64,000 nucleotides of DNA, taken from NCBI GenBank assembly GCA_030583605.1, contig CP129466.1, positions 2,425,001-2,489,000 on the forward strand, written 5' to 3'. The notes beneath the pieces are model-generated. The model did not search any database and was not told the origin of the DNA. It saw only the letters and a program-made list of their open reading frames with translations. The position numbers were made by a program, and so were the translations under genes. Positions 1 to 9,029 of the stretch are shown here, piece after piece. Positions within the stretch are counted from its first letter, which is position 1. Every line of letters starts with the position of its first letter. Source of the DNA: Gammaproteobacteria bacterium (GTDB taxonomy: Bacteria > Pseudomonadota > Gammaproteobacteria > Steroidobacterales > GCA-2729495).

Positions 1-20
1 GCAGAGCAACACGAGTCATG
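1..20 (-). CDS. 5' end of a gene cut by the left window edge
   Basis: On the minus strand an ATG at position 20 follows a GGCGAGGTGACC stretch that can act as a ribosome binding site. The six visible codons read MTRVAL. This gene would lie downstream of the membrane protein gene on the same strand, about 75 bp away. Too little is present to assign a family. Confidence 0.4.
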
Positions 21-95
21 GTCACCTCGCCTCGGAATCCGGTTTTTGATTCATCGCCACGACACCGCAGCTTCCCCGCAGCTCGGCGGTGAGCC

Positions 96-1037
96 CTACT
101 TCTTCCACCCACCGACCTCCGAGGGCTTCTTCGGCGCAAGCAGCAGCAGACCGACCAGCACCAGAAAGGCGACGAAAATCACCGACATTTCCAGCGTGTA
201 GCTCCACGGATCCACCCAGATCGCGTTCATGCGGTCGAACTTCTCGAGGATCTCGACGTTCACCCAGGCAATGTTGCCGACGGGAATGGCATACCGCAGG
301 GCCGTCGACGTGCGCTTGAACTGGATCAGCCTTGTGAAACAGAAACCAGCCCAGACGGTCGCGACGAACATCGAGGCCAGGTTGAGTGCAACGAACAGGT
401 CGCTCTTGCCCACCAGCCCCGGATCGAAAATGAGCAGGTTCCAGGCATAACAGAACCAGGTCACGAAAAACGTTTCCATGAAGGTGATGATGGCGTAGTT
501 GCGATCCTTGGCCGTCTTGGTGCTGGGGCCGAGCCCTTCCTTGAGGCCCAGCTTGTCCTGGAACCACAGGAACATGTTGCAGCGGGTGTCCTTGTCGAAG
601 GTGTAGTACGACAGCATCATCAGCAGCACGCCGACCGTGGAGCCCATGATCATGTACTCGGGCCAGGTTCCGCTGACGCGCAGGCCATCCACGCCGTCCA
701 TGCGCGGCAGCATTCCCCAGTTCATGCGTCCGTACCACATGAAGAAGAACTCCACCCAGCACATCCACACGATGATGCCGCCGAAGAAACCGATCCAGGT
801 CTGGAAGCTCTCGTTCTTCGACTTCACCCCGTACCAGAGCATGACGATGCCGGAGAATCCGAGCAGCGGCGACACGGCCAGCGTGGTCTCGCGGCCGAGT
901 TCGTGCTCGATCAGGACCATCATCGTGTGCGCCAGCCCGACGCCGATGAACATCAACACGAAGGTGACGATGCCGACGATGGGCGGCTGCCAGAGCCTGG
1001 ATTTGCCGGCAGCCGGTGCGTTTGCCGATGTGGACAT
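96..1037 (-). CDS. Unrecognised polytopic membrane protein (paralogue A)
   Basis: A 313-residue protein with about seven hydrophobic segments and short loops, so very likely an integral inner-membrane protein. No known domain is recognised. It is clearly related to the protein at 19654-20589. Shared blocks are GLxHTxMVLxE in the first membrane segment, a TWxGFFxG...WVEF block in the third, TxCNMFxWFQ after the fourth, ITxxET...WFCY in the fifth, and IWVDP before the last segment. Conserved His, Glu and Cys residues inside membrane segments could bind a cofactor or metal, but that is inference. GAGGAG lies seven bases before the chosen ATG. The preceding gene on the same strand is 220 bp away, so it probably has its own promoter. 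Function unknown. Confidence 0.85.
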   Translation of the reverse strand: MSTSANAPAAGKSRLWQPPIVGIVTFVLMFIGVGLAHTMMVLIEHELGRETTLAVSPLLGFSGIVMLWYGVKSKNESFQTWIGFFGGIIVWMCWVEFFFMWYGRMNWGMLPRMDGVDGLRVSGTWPEYMIMGSTVGVLLMMLSYYTFDKDTRCNMFLWFQDKLGLKEGLGPSTKTAKDRNYAIITFMETFFVTWFCYAWNLLIFDPGLVGKSDLFVALNLASMFVATVWAGFCFTRLIQFKRTSTALRYAIPVGNIAWVNVEILEKFDRMNAIWVDPWSYTLEMSVIFVAFLVLVGLLLLAPKKPSEVGGWKK

Positions 1038-1259
1038 GAGCCTGCTCCTCGATCACCCGTGTCAGTTGGCAGCGCTGTTCAATCTAGAACGATCACTGCC
1101 CGAGGTCACCGTGGCACGTTGTCGCGACACTACGGCTGGCGTGTGTCTCATGTTCGATGCGCGGCCACGCAGGCTCCTGCCTGACCGGGGTGCAGGCGAC
1201 GGCCGACGGCTATTTCCGGAGCCGGGGCAGCAGCGAACCCGCGGATCTCGTAACGGCAA

Positions 1260-2489
1260 TCAACCGGGCCCGTTCGCCCGCAACCGGTCGAGCTTGTCCG
1301 CGTAGCCAGCGCGCAACGACTCGTCACCGCTCAATCGTGCCGCGCGGGCAAGCCAGCGTTCGGCGGCTGCCGTTTCACCGCGACGCAGATAACTCAGCCC
1401 GAGCAGTGTGGCGAAACGTTCCTCCGCTGGCTTCTCGCGCGTGGCATAGCGCAGATGCCCGATCGCCGTATCGTAGTCCTGCTGACTGAACGCCTGCCGG
1501 GCGAGGATATATCTGAAGTACGGATTGCCCAGGCGGTGGCGCTCGATGCGGCTGCGGTACTCATCGGCGAGGTCTGGCCGGCCGAGCGCGCGGTAAGCGC
1601 GCTCGAGGCTGCTCAGCGCCACGGGTTCCCCTGGCGAGATATCCAGCACATGCCGCCATGCGGAGACAGCCCACCGGGCATGACCAGCGCGATGGTACAG
1701 CGAGCCCAGGTTGGCCCATGCGGGAGTGAAACTCTCGTCCTCCTCGATGGCCTTGCGGAAGTGTCGCAAGGCGTCCACGGTGGCACCCTGCTGCATGCGC
1801 TCCACACCGAGATTGTTGTGGTAGTGCGCCAGCGCACGCCGGTCCGCAATGGGGCGACGGTCGTAGGAGGAGCGAAAATCCTCGATGTCGAAGTCCACCA
1901 CGCGCTCGTGCCAGGGGCTGTCGCGGACCAGTACATCGACGTGCCGGTTCAGCACGAAACTGTCGCCGCTGCGAGTCCACTCCGGCGGAATATCCACCTC
2001 CTGAAACTGCGCATCGAGACCGGCTTCGCGCGCCAGTGCGACGAACATCGCCGTAAAGGACAGGCAGTTCGCCTCTCGCCGGTGAAAGGCTTCGGCGGCG
2101 GAATAGGTCTGCGCGCCGTAGGCGACACCGACACCACCCTCGCCCATCACCGCCGCCAGCAACTGCCGCAGGCGCACCGCAGCGGAGGCATGTGGACTGA
2201 CGTGCTCCGCGACAAAGCGGCGCATGGCATCGTCGGTGGCCAGGAAGTCATCATCGGGCAACGGTGCAGCCTGGTCGGCCAGCACCCTGGCCTGCAGCAG
2301 GGCTGCGGGGGGAATCCGTGCCCCGGGATCCTCGTCAGTTACAGGAGGCGTAGTGCAGCCGCTGGCGAGCAGCAGCGCGGCGAGAACCACGCCCGCCGTC
2401 CGCTGCAGGCGCCGCTCAGGGCTTGTGGGTCGCGAACACGCTCTTGCGGCCCGCTGCGTCGAGCGCGAGCACTTGGAATGCCTCGGCAT
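1260..2489 (-). CDS. Lipoprotein with transglutaminase-like fold and TPR repeats
   Basis: The protein has a positively charged N-terminus, a hydrophobic stretch and a lipobox (LLLASGC), so it should be a lipid-anchored envelope protein. The first half carries a transglutaminase-like segment with a candidate nucleophile Cys in REANCLSFTAMFVALARE and a downstream His in NRHVDV. The second half has several TPR-type helical pairs, beginning around LAHYHNNLGVERMQQG. The only ATG (2489) overlaps the end of the DUF411 gene by about 70 bp and gives a 39-residue basic extension. A non-ATG start nearer the lipobox (for example GTG at 2390 or CTG just upstream) is equally possible. Such proteins are often periplasmic peptidase-like or scaffold proteins. 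The substrate is unknown. Confidence 0.75.
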   Translation of the reverse strand: MPRHSKCSRSTQRAARACSRPTSPERRLQRTAGVVLAALLLASGCTTPPVTDEDPGARIPPAALLQARVLADQAAPLPDDDFLATDDAMRRFVAEHVSPHASAAVRLRQLLAAVMGEGGVGVAYGAQTYSAAEAFHRREANCLSFTAMFVALAREAGLDAQFQEVDIPPEWTRSGDSFVLNRHVDVLVRDSPWHERVVDFDIEDFRSSYDRRPIADRRALAHYHNNLGVERMQQGATVDALRHFRKAIEEDESFTPAWANLGSLYHRAGHARWAVSAWRHVLDISPGEPVALSSLERAYRALGRPDLADEYRSRIERHRLGNPYFRYILARQAFSQQDYDTAIGHLRYATREKPAEERFATLLGLSYLRRGETAAAERWLARAARLSGDESLRAGYADKLDRLRANGPG

Positions 2490-2877
2490 CGGGGCCCTCC
2501 ATGCCGGGCGAGCCGATCGGCATGCCCGGGACGTAGATTCCCGTGATTTGCGGCCGCGTCGTCAGCAATCGCAGGACATCCTCGGCGGGCACATGGCCTT
2601 CGACCACGTAGCCGCCGACACGCGCCGTGTGGCAGGAAGAAAGCTCAGGCGGCACCCGGAACTGCCGGCGGATCGGCGTCAGGTCGTCCATCTCGGTGAC
2701 CTTGACCTTCAGTCCCGCTTCCTCGAGGTGGCGAACCCACACGGTGCAGCAGCCGCAGGTCGGCGTCTTCCACACCTCCACCGTCGGCAATTGCGGCTCC
2801 GCCGCAGCAACGACGCGAGCGCCCAGGGCCAGCGCCAGCCATGCGGCGCAAATCACGCGGATCAACCTATTTTCCAT
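2416..2877 (-). CDS. DUF411 periplasmic metal-binding protein
   Basis: A 153-residue protein with a typical signal peptide ending near VVAAAE. The mature part has the DUF411 pattern: a CGCC cysteine cluster after WKTPT, then ELSSCHTARVGGYVVEGHVP, then PGMPIGSPGME. DUF411 proteins are small secreted proteins usually linked to copper or other soft-metal handling. The cysteine cluster and the Met-rich PGMP/SPGME segment fit metal binding. It overlaps the start of the downstream lipoprotein gene, so the two are probably co-transcribed. No copper ATPase or oxidase is adjacent, so the metal is inferred only from the family. Confidence 0.85.
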   Translation of the reverse strand: MENRLIRVICAAWLALALGARVVAAAEPQLPTVEVWKTPTCGCCTVWVRHLEEAGLKVKVTEMDDLTPIRRQFRVPPELSSCHTARVGGYVVEGHVPAEDVLRLLTTRPQITGIYVPGMPIGSPGMEGPDAEAFQVLALDAAGRKSVFATHKP

Positions 2878-2972
2878 GGGGTGCAGTCTGCCGCCGCGCA
2901 GGGGCCAATGTCCAGACCGTGCCGGGCTGCGGTAGCGGCCGCTGCAGGAGCGGCACGCGAACGACCCGCGCC

Positions 2973-3947
2973 TCAGTGCGACAACTGCGCGGCGGCGTCG
3001 CGGATGGTGGCCGTACTGATCGCCGCCGCGTACTGTGCCTCGTAGCCTGCGCCCCGCAGCGTCTTGCGCACGATGCTCTCGAGGTTCGGGCGCTTGTCTG
3101 CCGGCCCCTCACCGCTGCCGATGCCGCCGCCGAACTCGATCATGTGCGTGACGCCCTGGGCCATGGCGGTGCCAAGGCAACCCACCCAGTCGACGGGATT
3201 GAACAACTGGAAGAACAGCCGGGTACGGATCGCTCCCGGCTCCGGGTCGTGCAATCCCGCGGTGTAGTTCGACAGCACGCCGTTGCCGGGCGGCGCGAAC
3301 GCCGTTGCGTCCAGCGTCTCGCGAAAGCGTCGCGCCGCCTCCACCATGAGATAGGTATGGAATGCGCCCTCGGTCGCGAGGCGCACCGCGCGCTTGCGCG
3401 GGTTGATCCGCTCCATCTCGGCCGCCAGCGACTCGAGATCGGTGTCGAGCCCGCCCACCACCGTCTGCTCCGGCAGGTTGATGCTGGCGATCTGGCAACA
3501 GTGGCGATCGGCCACGGCCCGCGCAGCCGCCCGGTCGAGCCCGAGCGCGAGCATCCCGCCGGCACCGTACTCGCCCATAAGTTCGCCCCGACGCTTCACC
3601 AGGCGCAGCCCCGCCGCAAGGCTCAGGCTGCCGGCCGCGACCAGTGCCGTGTACTCCCCGAGGCTGTGCCCGGCGGCGAGCACGGGCTGCGCCGCCGGCG
3701 CGAGCTCGCTGAAGGCCCGCAGGCAGGCAATGCTGTGCGTGAGCAGGGCCGGCTGCGTGTAACGCGTCAGCCCGATCTCGCCCTGCGGATCCTCGAACGA
3801 CAACCGGGCGATGTCGTAGCCAAGCGCCTCGGAGGCCTCCGCGTAGGTGTCCCGGGCGACGGCAAACTCCGCCGCCACGTCGCTGCCCATGCCGCGGTAC
3901 TGGGAGCCCTGCCCCGGGAAGACGAACATGATGCGCCGTTCGGCCAT
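2973..3947 (-). CDS. Acyl-carrier-protein S-malonyltransferase-like acyltransferase
   Basis: A 324-residue FabD-fold acyltransferase. The oxyanion-loop motif FPGQGSQ is at residues 10-16, the nucleophile elbow GHSLGE has Ser95, and the catalytic His is about residue 197 in GAFHT. These residues predict transfer of malonyl (or a related acyl group) from CoA to an acyl carrier protein. The gene stands alone, without fab, pks or mdc genes beside it. It may therefore be a second malonyltransferase serving a specialised pathway rather than housekeeping FabD. The C-terminal part departs from E. coli FabD, which is why no symbol is given. Confidence 0.82.
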   Translation of the reverse strand: MAERRIMFVFPGQGSQYRGMGSDVAAEFAVARDTYAEASEALGYDIARLSFEDPQGEIGLTRYTQPALLTHSIACLRAFSELAPAAQPVLAAGHSLGEYTALVAAGSLSLAAGLRLVKRRGELMGEYGAGGMLALGLDRAAARAVADRHCCQIASINLPEQTVVGGLDTDLESLAAEMERINPRKRAVRLATEGAFHTYLMVEAARRFRETLDATAFAPPGNGVLSNYTAGLHDPEPGAIRTRLFFQLFNPVDWVGCLGTAMAQGVTHMIEFGGGIGSGEGPADKRPNLESIVRKTLRGAGYEAQYAAAISTATIRDAAAQLSH

Positions 3948-4010
3948 GACCAGTACCTGCTGAACAATGAGCGCGCAGAGAATAGCAAAAAGCCGATCGT
4001 CCTCCCTGCC

Positions 4011-4754
4011 TCAGGCAGCGCGCCGCTCGTCGAGCCAGGCTTCGAGCTCATCAGCACCACCGATGCGTCGGCCATCGATGAATACCTGCGGCACCGTGCC
4101 CGTGCCCGCCAGTGCCAGCAGCGCCGGGTGGCGAACATCGCGATTCAATGCGAGTTCCTCGAATTCGATGCCGTGGCGTTTCAATGCCGCCTTGGCCCGG
4201 GCGCAGTGCGGGCAACCGGCGCGGGTGAGCACCAGCACACTCGGCGGCGGGGCCGCCGCGGGGTCGAGGTAATGCAGCATCGTATCGGCATCGGAGACGT
4301 GAAACGGGTCGCCGGCCTCCTGCGGCTCGATGAACATCTTCTCGATCACGCCGTCACGGACCAGCATCGAGTAGCGCCATGAACGCATGCCGAAACCCAG
4401 ATCGTCGCGATTGACCAGCAGGCCCATCTGCCGCGTGAACTCGCCGCTGCCATCGGGCACGAAGGTGACACGGTCAGCGCCCTGGCGCTCGCACCACTCG
4501 TTCATCACGAAGGTGTCGTTCACGGACACGCACAGGATCTCGTCGATACCGCGGGCCCGGAACGCCGGGGCCAGTTGATGATAGCGGGGCACGTGCGACG
4601 ACGAACAGGTCGGCGTAAATGCGCCCGGCAGCGAAAACAGCACCACGTTGCGGCCGTCGAACAACTGGCGACTGGTCACGTCGACCCAGTCGCAATCCCG
4701 TCGCACTTTGAAGGTGACGTCGGGGACGCGGCGCCCTTCCATGGATTTGAACAT
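4011..4754 (-). CDS. Hybrid peroxiredoxin (Prx5 type)-glutaredoxin
   Basis: A 247-residue two-domain peroxidase. The N-terminal Prx5 domain has the peroxidatic Cys50 in PGAFTPTC. The C-terminal glutaredoxin domain has CPHC at 181-184, followed by [14 protein letters not shown] for glutathione binding. Such hybrids reduce hydrogen peroxide and alkyl hydroperoxides using glutathione directly. The start at 4754 is preceded by GGAAGGAG seven bases upstream; a much longer open frame exists but runs through the oxyR gene on the other strand. It is divergent from oxyR with about 96 bp between them, so OxyR control in response to peroxide is very likely. Confidence 0.93.
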   Translation of the reverse strand: MFKSMEGRRVPDVTFKVRRDCDWVDVTSRQLFDGRNVVLFSLPGAFTPTCSSSHVPRYHQLAPAFRARGIDEILCVSVNDTFVMNEWCERQGADRVTFVPDGSGEFTRQMGLLVNRDDLGFGMRSWRYSMLVRDGVIEKMFIEPQEAGDPFHVSDADTMLHYLDPAAAPPPSVLVLTRAGCPHCARAKAALKRHGIEFEELALNRDVRHPALLALAGTGTVPQVFIDGRRIGGADELEAWLDERRAA

Positions 4755-4807
4755 GTTCAATCTCCTTCCAGTTGTGTGGGTTGGTGAACCATAGCGGTTC
4801 CAGGTCT

Positions 4808-4827
4808 GATATAAAATAGAATATATC
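4808..4827. promoter_or_regulatory. Inverted repeat in the prx-grx/oxyR divergent promoter, candidate OxyR site
   Basis: GATATA and TATATC form an inverted repeat separated by eight bases, in an A/T-rich patch (roughly 4805-4840) that stands out from the GC-rich surroundings. It sits 24 bp before the oxyR start and 54 bp before the peroxiredoxin start. OxyR binds ATAG-type tetramer repeats in such positions, often repressing itself and activating the divergent peroxidase gene. The match to the classical OxyR consensus is partial. Confidence 0.5.
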
Positions 4828-4850
4828 AATCGATTTATTCTGTTTTCCAG

Positions 4851-5810
4851 ATGAGCAAGAGTCGCAGTCATCGACCCTCCCCCGGCGCGCAGCCCCGGCA
4901 CCTGCCCAGCACCCGGCAACTGCGTTACTTCGTCGCGCTGGAGCGGATCGGGCATTTCGGCCGTGCTGCCGAAGCGTGCTTCGTGTCGCAGTCGGCCTTC
5001 AGCGTGGCCATTCGCGATCTCGAGCGGCTGCTCGGCCTGCGCCTGGTCGAACGCAGCAAACGCCGCGTCACGATCACGCCGGAGGGCCGGGAGGTCGCCA
5101 CCCAGGCGCGACTGTGCCTGCGCGATCTGGAAGGCCTGCTGGATCTGGCGCGCGAACGCGGGCGGCCGCTGGCCGGCCCGCTGCGCCTCGGCGTGATCCC
5201 GACCATCGCGCCGTTTCTGTTGCCGGCCGTGCTGCCGCGCATCCGCCGCAAATACCCGGAGTTGCAGCTCTACATCCGGGAGGGACTGACCGACGATCTG
5301 CTCGGCGAGCTGCGCAACGGTTCGCTCGACCTCGCGCTCTTCGCCATGCCCTACCCGGTCGACAACATCGAGGTGATGCGGCTGTTCCGCGACCGCTTCA
5401 TGCTCGCCGCCCGGGAGGGCACCCGGCTCGTCGACCCCAGGAAGTTCGCGGTGAGCCGGCTGTCCGCGGACAGCATCCTGCTGCTCGAGGAAGGCCATTG
5501 CCTGCGCGAGCACGCCCTGGCCGCCTGCCGCCTGCGCGACCGCGCCAAGCTCAGCCGGTTTGCCGCATCGAGCCTGCTGACCCTGCTCGAGATGGTTGCA
5601 AGCGACCTCGGCGTCACCTTCCTGCCGGAGATGGCGGTGGGCTCCGGCCTGCTGCGCGCAACCCCGGTACGCACCTGGCCGTTGCGCGAGACGAGCTTCC
5701 GCGAAATCGCGCTCGGCTGGCGCAAGAGCTCCGCGCGTGGCGCCGAGTACCGCACGCTTGGCGCAATGTTCCGCCCGCCAGCCCGTGACACGGGAAAGCG
5801 CAACGCCTGA
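4851..5810 (+). CDS. oxyR: Hydrogen peroxide sensor, LysR-family regulator OxyR
   Basis: A 319-residue LysR-type regulator with a helix-turn-helix near residues 36-58 ([15 protein letters not shown]) and a substrate/redox domain. The segment [15 protein letters not shown] places Cys217 and Cys226 nine residues apart, exactly the spacing of the redox pair Cys199/Cys208 in E. coli OxyR, and with the same GHCLR context. It should therefore sense peroxide by disulfide formation. The N-terminus is about 20 residues longer than in E. coli. It is divergent from the peroxiredoxin-glutaredoxin gene, its likely target. A T-run and a dispersed repeat follow the stop codon immediately. Confidence 0.93.
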   Translation: MSKSRSHRPSPGAQPRHLPSTRQLRYFVALERIGHFGRAAEACFVSQSAFSVAIRDLERLLGLRLVERSKRRVTITPEGREVATQARLCLRDLEGLLDLARERGRPLAGPLRLGVIPTIAPFLLPAVLPRIRRKYPELQLYIREGLTDDLLGELRNGSLDLALFAMPYPVDNIEVMRLFRDRFMLAAREGTRLVDPRKFAVSRLSADSILLLEEGHCLREHALAACRLRDRAKLSRFAASSLLTLLEMVASDLGVTFLPEMAVGSGLLRATPVRTWPLRETSFREIALGWRKSSARGAEYRTLGAMFRPPARDTGKRNA

Positions 5811-5820
5811 CCGGATTTTT

Positions 5821-6090
5821 TTTGGTTCATCGCCGATCCGCGGGGACGGGGCGCCGTCGCTACGGAGTCGAAGCGTTGACTGCGCACGGTGGCGGCTGGC
5901 GGGGACGCTGCTCCGGGGCTCACGGCACAGGCGCGGGCGTCGGAGCCGGCTGCCAGGCCGGCAGCAGCCGGCGTAACCCGTAGCGACGAGCACAGGGACG
6001 TGCGAGGAGCGGCGCTCGGCGGGCAGCGGGCCACCCCATCACCCGCACCTGTCGGATACGCACGCAGGCGCCCCCGCAGATCAGCTGAGC
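5821..6090. repeat. Dispersed mosaic intergenic element, copy A
   Basis: Begins just after a run of T with the terminal sequence GGTTCATCGCCGATC (5824 on) and ends with a degenerate inverted form near 6072-6090. The internal module (about 5938-6020) has a perfect 9-bp stem, GCCGGCTGC pairing with GCAGCCGGC, followed by CCCGTAGCGACGAGCACAGG and GTGCGAGGAGCGGC. The same module occurs near 15.6, 22.3, 31.1, 59.9 and 61.9 kb. No gene is supported here; reading frames across it are chance frames. The remaining 6091-6311 holds an A/T-rich patch near 6150-6175 that may contain the promoter of the receptor gene. Confidence 0.8.
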
Positions 6091-6311
6091 GGCGCGGCAC
6101 CGCCCCGGAACGAGCGGAAAAGACGGCTATTCCCATCCCTGTTGCGAGGTCGTCATATTCATATAACATTAGGACAAACGGGGCCGAAGGTTGCGAGGGA
6201 TCCTGGCCGCGGGGGCATGGCGAGTGCATCGCTGCGCCCGACGGCAGGCGCAAGATTCGGCCGGTGGCAGGGGAAACTCCGCGATTCCGCGGACCGTCGA
6301 GGGCTGGGGTC

Positions 6312-9008
6312 ATGCACAGTCGCAGGCAAGGGTCGGAGACCCGGGGCATTCAGGTTCTTTCACGGCACATCCGGCCACCCATTCCAGCGCAGAACCTGCG
6401 CGGGAGCACTCCTCTCGTCGTGGCGACCGCACTCGCAGGGCTCGTCCTGGCCGGGGCCGCGGTCGCGCAGGAGGACATCGGCGAAATCGTCGTGACCGCG
6501 CGCAAGGTGGAGGAGCGGCTGCAGGACGTACCGCTCGCCATCACTGCGTTCGACGAGAAGGGCATCGAGGCGGCGGGCATTGAGAGCCTGAGCGACATCG
6601 CGGAACTCGCCCCCGGCCTGCAGTTCTACAGTGCGCTCGGCGAGGCCCTGCCCACGCCCATCATCCGCGGCGTCGCACCGACCAACATCCTCGCCAAGGA
6701 GAACAATGCCGCCATCTTCGTCAATGGCGTGTATGTCACCGGCCGCGAGGGCCTGAACTTCAGCCAGCTCGATCTCGAGCGCATCGAGGTGGTGAAAGGT
6801 CCGCAGAGCGCCCTCTACGGCCGCAATGCCTTCAGCGGCGCGATCAACTTCGTCACCAAGCGGCCCACCGACATCTTCGAAGCCAAGAGCGCAGTCACTA
6901 CCGGAAACGACGGCAAGATGCTCGCCAACGGCTCGGTCAGCGGGCCGCTCATCGAGGGATTGCTCCGTGGGCGGGTCGGGGCAGCGTTCGATGACTGGGA
7001 CGGCTCCTACGACGACCCGCTGCATGGCTACGACGTCGGCGGTTATCGCTATCGCACGACGACAGGAAGCTTCCTGCTCACGCCGACGGACGGCCTGAGC
7101 ATCCTCGGCGATGTCTACTATTCCGATGACGACATCGACGACTCGTCCAGCACCGCCCTGCAGGCGAACTGCGAAAACACGGCTTTCACCAACCCGCGGC
7201 TGCAGAACAGCGCCGGCGTGCCCTACGGCACACCCATCTACGGCAATTTCTGCGGCGAAGTGCCTTCGCTGGACGGCAGCGACATCCCCAAGACCGCCGG
7301 CGCCTCCGGCGAGGAGCGGGAACTGTGGCGAGCGAGCCTCAACATCGACTGGGACATCGGCGTCGGCACCATCACCGCGCTGACCGGCTACTCGGATACC
7401 CAGCAGGATGGCGCCCTCGACTTCGGCCGCATGGGCGACAGCGTGCCCTTCGTCTACTGCGACGGGGTCATGCCACCCGGTGACATCGTTTGTGCCGGCG
7501 ATCCCTCGGTTCCACTGCAGCGGTTTTTCACCGGCGTCATCGACCGGGAGAGCGGCAACGACACGCGCGAAATCAGCCAGGAGCTTCGCTTCACCAGCCC
7601 GCTCGACCGGCCGTTCCGCTACTCGGGCGGCGGCTACTTCTACGATGTGCGCGATGAAGAGCGCTTCGGGCAGAACTTCCTCACCGGCACGCTGCCGTCG
7701 AACCTCGACCCGGCCAACGGCATAGGCGCGTTCTGTCCCTGCCAGGGCAGCCCGGGCAACTACTTCGCGCCGTTCGGCAACGCCATTTTCGTGCTGGATC
7801 CCGGGCACACCAACGACCAGATCGAGTCCATGGCCGACACGCGCTCCTGGGCCGGTTTTGCCTCGATGGAGCTCGATTTCCTGGAGCGCTGGAAGGTGCG
7901 CGGCGAAGTTCGCTACACGTATGAAGAAAAGGACTATCGCCTGTGGACCGTGCCGGAACTGCGCAACGATGACAACGGTGTGTTCCGGCCGCGCGTCGAG
8001 CCGCCGACCCGCGAGAAAGACGACTGGACCTGGCTCAGCGGGCGCGTCACGCTGGACTACAAGCCGAATGATGACTGGATGATCTACACCTCGATTGCGA
8101 ACGCATCGAAGAGTGGCGGCTTCACGGGCGATGCCGTCGGCTTCATCGACCCCGTGGACGGCACCGAGAGCGAGGATGTCGAGCTGGTCGAGGCCTACGA
8201 CCCGGAGGAGAACTGGACGGTCGAACTGGGCATCAAGGGACGCAGCAGCGATGGGCGGCTCGGGCTCGACCTTTCCACCTACCGTATCGACTGGACCGAA
8301 ATCGTGCTACCCCAGGTGCTCACCGAGTATGTCGACCCGAGGGACGGCCAGCTGAAACGCACCTCGGAGCTGGTCACGCTCTCGCGCAACACCGGCGATG
8401 CGGTCGTGTGGGGCTGGGAACTCGTCGCCGACGCGATACTCAGCGAGGAATGGCGCGCGAACATTGGCGTCTCCTACACGGACTCGAGCTGGGGCAACGC
8501 CAGACAAGCGACCTACGAATACTTCCCGAGTTTCTACGTCCCCAACCCGGATCCCGACGGGCCGCCGTCCATCGGCGGCGATATCTCGGGCCACGAGATG
8601 CTGCGCGTGGCGCCCTGGACCGCGAATGCCACCCTCTCCTACCGCAAGCACGCCTTCACCGACTGGGACCTCTACGGCAGCAGCACCGTCAGTTGGAAAG
8701 ACAGCTGGTACATCGGCAACGACAACCAGGGCTGGATCCCGTCGTCGACCTTCGTGAACCTGCGCCTCGGCATGGAATCCCAGCGCTACACGGTCGAGTT
8801 CTGGGTGGACAACCTGTTCGAGTACGACGAGCCGATCGGCGCCTACCGGGACATCTTCTGGTCCAACACGCAGGACATGCAGGGCGTGAACAATCCGCCG
8901 ACGACCTCGCTCGGCGATTTCCCGCCGATCCGCCTGACGGTGAACCAGCCGCGCTTGCGCACCTTCGGCCTCACCGCGCGGGTGCGTTTCGGCGGCGCGC
9001 TGCGCTGA
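6312..9008 (+). CDS. TonB-dependent outer-membrane receptor
   Basis: An 898-residue outer-membrane receptor. A signal peptide ends near AAVAQED; a TonB-box-like segment EIVVTA follows. Then comes the plug domain, with DVPLAITAFDEKGIE, RGVAPTN and VVKGPQSALYGRNAFSGAINF, and a long beta-barrel with alternating aromatic strands ending in VRFGGALR. These receptors import siderophores, vitamins or, in many heterotrophs, organic substrates, using energy from TonB-ExbB-ExbD. No TonB system or siderophore gene is adjacent, so the ligand is open. The ATG at 6312 was chosen because the longer open frame upstream runs through a dispersed repeat; the n-region is then still long, so a later non-ATG start is possible. 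Confidence 0.88.
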   Translation: MHSRRQGSETRGIQVLSRHIRPPIPAQNLRGSTPLVVATALAGLVLAGAAVAQEDIGEIVVTARKVEERLQDVPLAITAFDEKGIEAAGIESLSDIAELAPGLQFYSALGEALPTPIIRGVAPTNILAKENNAAIFVNGVYVTGREGLNFSQLDLERIEVVKGPQSALYGRNAFSGAINFVTKRPTDIFEAKSAVTTGNDGKMLANGSVSGPLIEGLLRGRVGAAFDDWDGSYDDPLHGYDVGGYRYRTTTGSFLLTPTDGLSILGDVYYSDDDIDDSSSTALQANCENTAFTNPRLQNSAGVPYGTPIYGNFCGEVPSLDGSDIPKTAGASGEERELWRASLNIDWDIGVGTITALTGYSDTQQDGALDFGRMGDSVPFVYCDGVMPPGDIVCAGDPSVPLQRFFTGVIDRESGNDTREISQELRFTSPLDRPFRYSGGGYFYDVRDEERFGQNFLTGTLPSNLDPANGIGAFCPCQGSPGNYFAPFGNAIFVLDPGHTNDQIESMADTRSWAGFASMELDFLERWKVRGEVRYTYEEKDYRLWTVPELRNDDNGVFRPRVEPPTREKDDWTWLSGRVTLDYKPNDDWMIYTSIANASKSGGFTGDAVGFIDPVDGTESEDVELVEAYDPEENWTVELGIKGRSSDGRLGLDLSTYRIDWTEIVLPQVLTEYVDPRDGQLKRTSELVTLSRNTGDAVVWGWELVADAILSEEWRANIGVSYTDSSWGNARQATYEYFPSFYVPNPDPDGPPSIGGDISGHEMLRVAPWTANATLSYRKHAFTDWDLYGSSTVSWKDSWYIGNDNQGWIPSSTFVNLRLGMESQRYTVEFWVDNLFEYDEPIGAYRDIFWSNTQDMQGVNNPPTTSLGDFPPIRLTVNQPRLRTFGLTARVRFGGALR

Positions 9009-9029
9009 ACCTTGGCGGAGCACCCTGCG

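Noticed and set aside
96..1037. AmoC/PmoC-like subunit of a membrane monooxygenase
   Set aside because: The helix pattern and a first-helix His were suggestive, but the Asp/His metal motif of PmoC is absent and no A or B subunit is nearby.
4011..5993. A 660-residue open frame covering both the peroxiredoxin gene and the antisense of oxyR
   Set aside because: Only the last 247 residues look like protein; the rest is the antisense shadow of oxyR. The start with RBS is at 4754.
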